This document shows, in pieces, positions 61,626 to 64,000 of a stretch of DNA of 64,000 nucleotides. The stretch is from assembly GCA_014706295.1 (NCBI GenBank), contig JACSVZ010000011.1, positions 3,908,663 to 3,972,662 on the forward strand, read 5' to 3'. The notes under the pieces are model-generated. The model was not told the origin of the DNA and did no database searches. It saw nothing but the letters and a program-made list of their open reading frames with translations. Made by a program: the position numbers and the translations under genes. Numbering within the stretch: the stretch's first letter is position 1; every line of letters begins with the position of its first letter. This stretch comes from Lycocorax pyrrhopterus obiensis (Eukaryota > Chordata > Aves > Passeriformes > Paradisaeidae).

Positions 61626-61696
61626 CAGACAAGAGGGAATCGAATCCATGCTTGCCTTTTGCAAGGCAAGCATTCTTCCCACTTGGCTATTGTGCA
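61626..61696 (-). pseudogene. tRNA-like pseudogene or tRNA-derived SINE head
   Basis: On the minus strand, TAGCCAAGTGG (61689-61679) fits the RNA polymerase III A-box consensus at every position. GATTCGATTCC (61646-61636) fits the B box at 10 of 11 positions, at tRNA-like spacing. Seven bases before the A box (TGCACAA) pair with TTGTCTG after the T arm at six of seven positions if G:U is allowed. An anticodon-arm-like hairpin at 61648-61673 has a perfect 10-bp stem and a 6-base loop, longer than a normal 5-bp anticodon stem. The D and T stems are poorly paired and the 71-nt length is slightly short. It is therefore a degenerate tRNA copy or SINE head and not a working tRNA. No SINE body follows that I recognise. 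Confidence 0.55.
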
Positions 61697-64000
61697 GGAA
61701 AGAAAGGCTCGGTGTCTCCTTCTTCAGCGGTGTTCTGAAAGGAAAACAGGAGCCCTGCTCAAAGGGACTGTCCTCCTGATTTCAGCAAGGGCTGCTGCTG
61801 AGGAGCTGAGGTTCTCAGAGACTGCTCAGACTCACAGCAGAATAATATTTAGTCGTTTAGCTTGCTCTGGCATAACTGCATCTTGACTAAAGGAGGAATC
61901 CTGTTCAGCCTCTTGGCTACTTCAGTCCCGGTGTGGCAGAGTTATCCCTCCTCAGGCTGCAGAGGGGCTGATGGGGAAACAGGAGCCCTCTTCCCTAAGC
62001 CAAGCATTCCACTCCATGGACCAGGAGATTGGATAACAGCCACTGCAGCACCAAGCCCTCACACCCCACTCTGTCCCCGCTTGTGAGATCACAGCTCAGA
62101 ACTGGGACTTTCTGCATTTTCTTGCTTGATTCGTTCATTTGGGTTTTTTACTTGTTGTTTGGGGGTTTTATAGTCCTTGCAATATAATTGTAAATTTATT
62201 TTTCTTTCTAAAATAATGATTTAGGTAGAAAAGGGAAGGTGTCTCCATCTGCTGTAGTTCAACATACACAAGATCCACAAAGTTTTTGGATACAACCCCT
62301 CACTATGTCCAGAGATGTAGGAAATGGTAGAGGCACTTGTGAGACAGAATCAAGAGTTATTTATATAAAATACGACATGATATGTTTACTGAAAAGCACC
62401 TCCACCTCATGAATATTCCAGGAAGCTTTGACCCTTTCAAAATTTCCTGTAGTGTTGAAAAAATGTCATTTCTCATGGGCTACTTTGTTTTGATACATGC
62501 GATGCTTAAATGGCAGCTAGAAAAGCATAGCAACACATGCAGCACTAACTACTGATGGCACTGATGACAGAAATAGGCAAATACCTGACTTATTCATTTG
62601 TTTTTCAACTTTTCTAGTCTAAGGTATCCAAACATATTCAGATGTTCTCAGCACTTCTGAAGTAGAGCTTAGAGATAATGTGATGCAATGACTACTGCCT
62701 AAAGAGCTGGAAAATATTTCTTTTAACTGCAGGAAAAGTTCAGATTATGCTGTTAGATTGGAAAAGATCTTATTTGGACAACCATGCAGAGTTGTCAGTT
62801 AAAATAAATGTTTGGATTAAGTGAAGAAATTTCATTGGTAATTACGGCTTGAAGGAGACACGCTGCATTTGTGAATGGCTGAGTTCCATGCTCTCAGACA
62901 AAGGAGGGAAAATGCTTACTCAATTTCCCTAAAATCTGACAATAGAAATACAAATATACTGGCAAGATGGAACTTCTCTTCTGCTTTAAGTCTTCCACAA
63001 AAAAAAAAAAAAAAATTTCTTCCTTGCAATGAGGATAACAACGTGCAAAGACACCTGAACACTCAGCTCAGACGTAGACCCTTGGTACTTCCTACAAAAT
63101 CCTGGCCAGACTTTGTAATGCATAAGCATCAGTTCCAAAAGAACATCAGAAAAGCAAAAGCTTTATGTGCTGTTCTGGAATCCAGGAAAAAAAATGCATT
63201 GCCTTAGGCATTGTATTTAAATGAGCCTTCCAAGATCCTCATGAATGTTAGCTCAGACAGAGTTTATCTACCAGGGGGAAACCAGAGATTCAGCTTCACT
63301 GCCAACTTTCTCAATAAACATGAGCCACTGGCATTGTCCAAAATAGAGCAGATAAGCAGAAGTTGCACATCCCACTCATTACTATGCTATATTAAAGCTT
63401 AGCACAGTTGAGGGAATAACATTTCAGAAGTTATTTACAGTGATGTGAACAATTTAGTTTATAAACAAATAAGCAATAAATGTCCTTATCTGGGAGATTA
63501 AAAAAAAAAGTTAGTTTTTACAAAAAAGTCAAAACATATTTTTTCAAGCACTGATTACCAGAGAAATGTTAGTGGTTTGGGTGTGTTTAGTAGGGTTATT
63601 TACTTGTTTCTATTTCAATTAGCAAGTGCTCTGTGTGCATGTTACAGAAGGGCTGCTGCTTTTAGACAGCACAATGTCTGACCAGTATTCCAGCTGATGT
63701 GGAAAAAAAGCACTTGGATGCCGTAGAAATGTTAAAATTTGCTTGGGTTTTACCCTTTTCATAGCATCAGTTCCCGCCATTTTCAGCTTGTGGCAGCACA
63801 AGGATACCAAGATTAATTGCAATCTTTTCCTAAAGCAGCAATTTTTACCTTAGACCCTCTGAGCTCAGAGTACTGATCTTTGAGAGAGACTCAGACCCTG
63901 AAGGTCCTGTTGGGTTCCCTGCCAAGGCGTTAGGACAGGCTGGGCACTGGAACCCCGTGAATCTTAGTGGAGATGTGCAGCCAGATTCCCCAGAGGGACC
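61697..64000. other. unique sequence, no gene recognised
   Basis: Single-copy-looking sequence with a T/G-rich patch near 62130-62170 and an A18 run at 62999-63016. The window ends inside featureless sequence. Confidence 0.45.
62999..63016. repeat. poly(A) tract, 18 bases
   Basis: A pure A run with no upstream retroposon body that I can see. Confidence 0.9.

Noticed and set aside
61626..61696. Functional tRNA gene
   Set aside because: The D and T stems are poorly paired, the central stem is 10 bp instead of 5, and the length is slightly short.
1..64000. Endogenous retrovirus, CRISPR array, bacterial operon, or mitochondrial insertion
   Set aside because: No long terminal repeat pair, gag/pol-like frames, spaced identical repeats, ribosome-binding-site-led gene runs or mitochondrial gene order were seen. 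The tRNA-like sequence at 61.6 kb stands alone.

Overview
This window looks like nuclear DNA from a bird, probably a songbird or other neoavian. The main evidence is the repeats. At least seven fragments carry the avian CR1 LINE 3' region, including the terminal ATTCTATGAT-type motif at 38671-38686 and the songbird-style 3' tail at 46808-47228. Interspersed repeats are sparse, about 3 kb of 64 kb by eye. There are no Alu, L1 or B-type SINEs, no operons and no long open frames. Nothing points to a microbe, an organelle or a virus.

I recognise no complete protein-coding gene. The sequence is mostly A+T-rich single-copy-looking DNA, as in a gene desert or inside very large introns. Open frames over 100 codons are either repeat-derived or have no splice, homology or composition support. 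The best candidate for a real transcript is a minus-strand terminal exon at 27782-28048. It has an acceptor site, a GC-rich open frame, a stop, an AATAAA signal and a GU-rich element in the correct order. A clean 63-nt exon candidate on the same strand lies at 30724-30786. A plus-strand cysteine-rich open frame behind a strong acceptor (38940-39125) has spacing like the second half of a VWC domain. None of these could be tied to a named gene.

Layout. 1-6.9 kb: unique sequence. 6.9-7.2 kb: CR1 (-). 7.2-13.8 kb: unique, with simple A-rich tracts. 13.8-13.9 kb: internal CR1 piece (+). 14-21.7 kb: unique, including a strongly A+T-rich block at 15.15-16.38 kb and an A/C-rich tract at 19.5 kb. 21.77-22.37 kb: composite minisatellite of 21-bp and 48-bp units. 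23.47-24.19 kb: two CR1 fragments in opposite orientation. 24.2-37.1 kb: unique, with the candidate exons. 37.17-37.99 kb: a very old, degraded CR1 (-). 38.48-38.69 kb: CR1 (+). 46.81-47.23 kb: CR1 (+). 54.78-55.34 kb: GC-rich CR1 (-). 61.63-61.70 kb: tRNA-like pseudogene (-). The rest is unique sequence with scattered homopolymer tracts.

No set of genes here forms a system. The most structured novelty is the minisatellite, whose unit lengths are multiples of three and therefore give long but spurious open frames on both strands.
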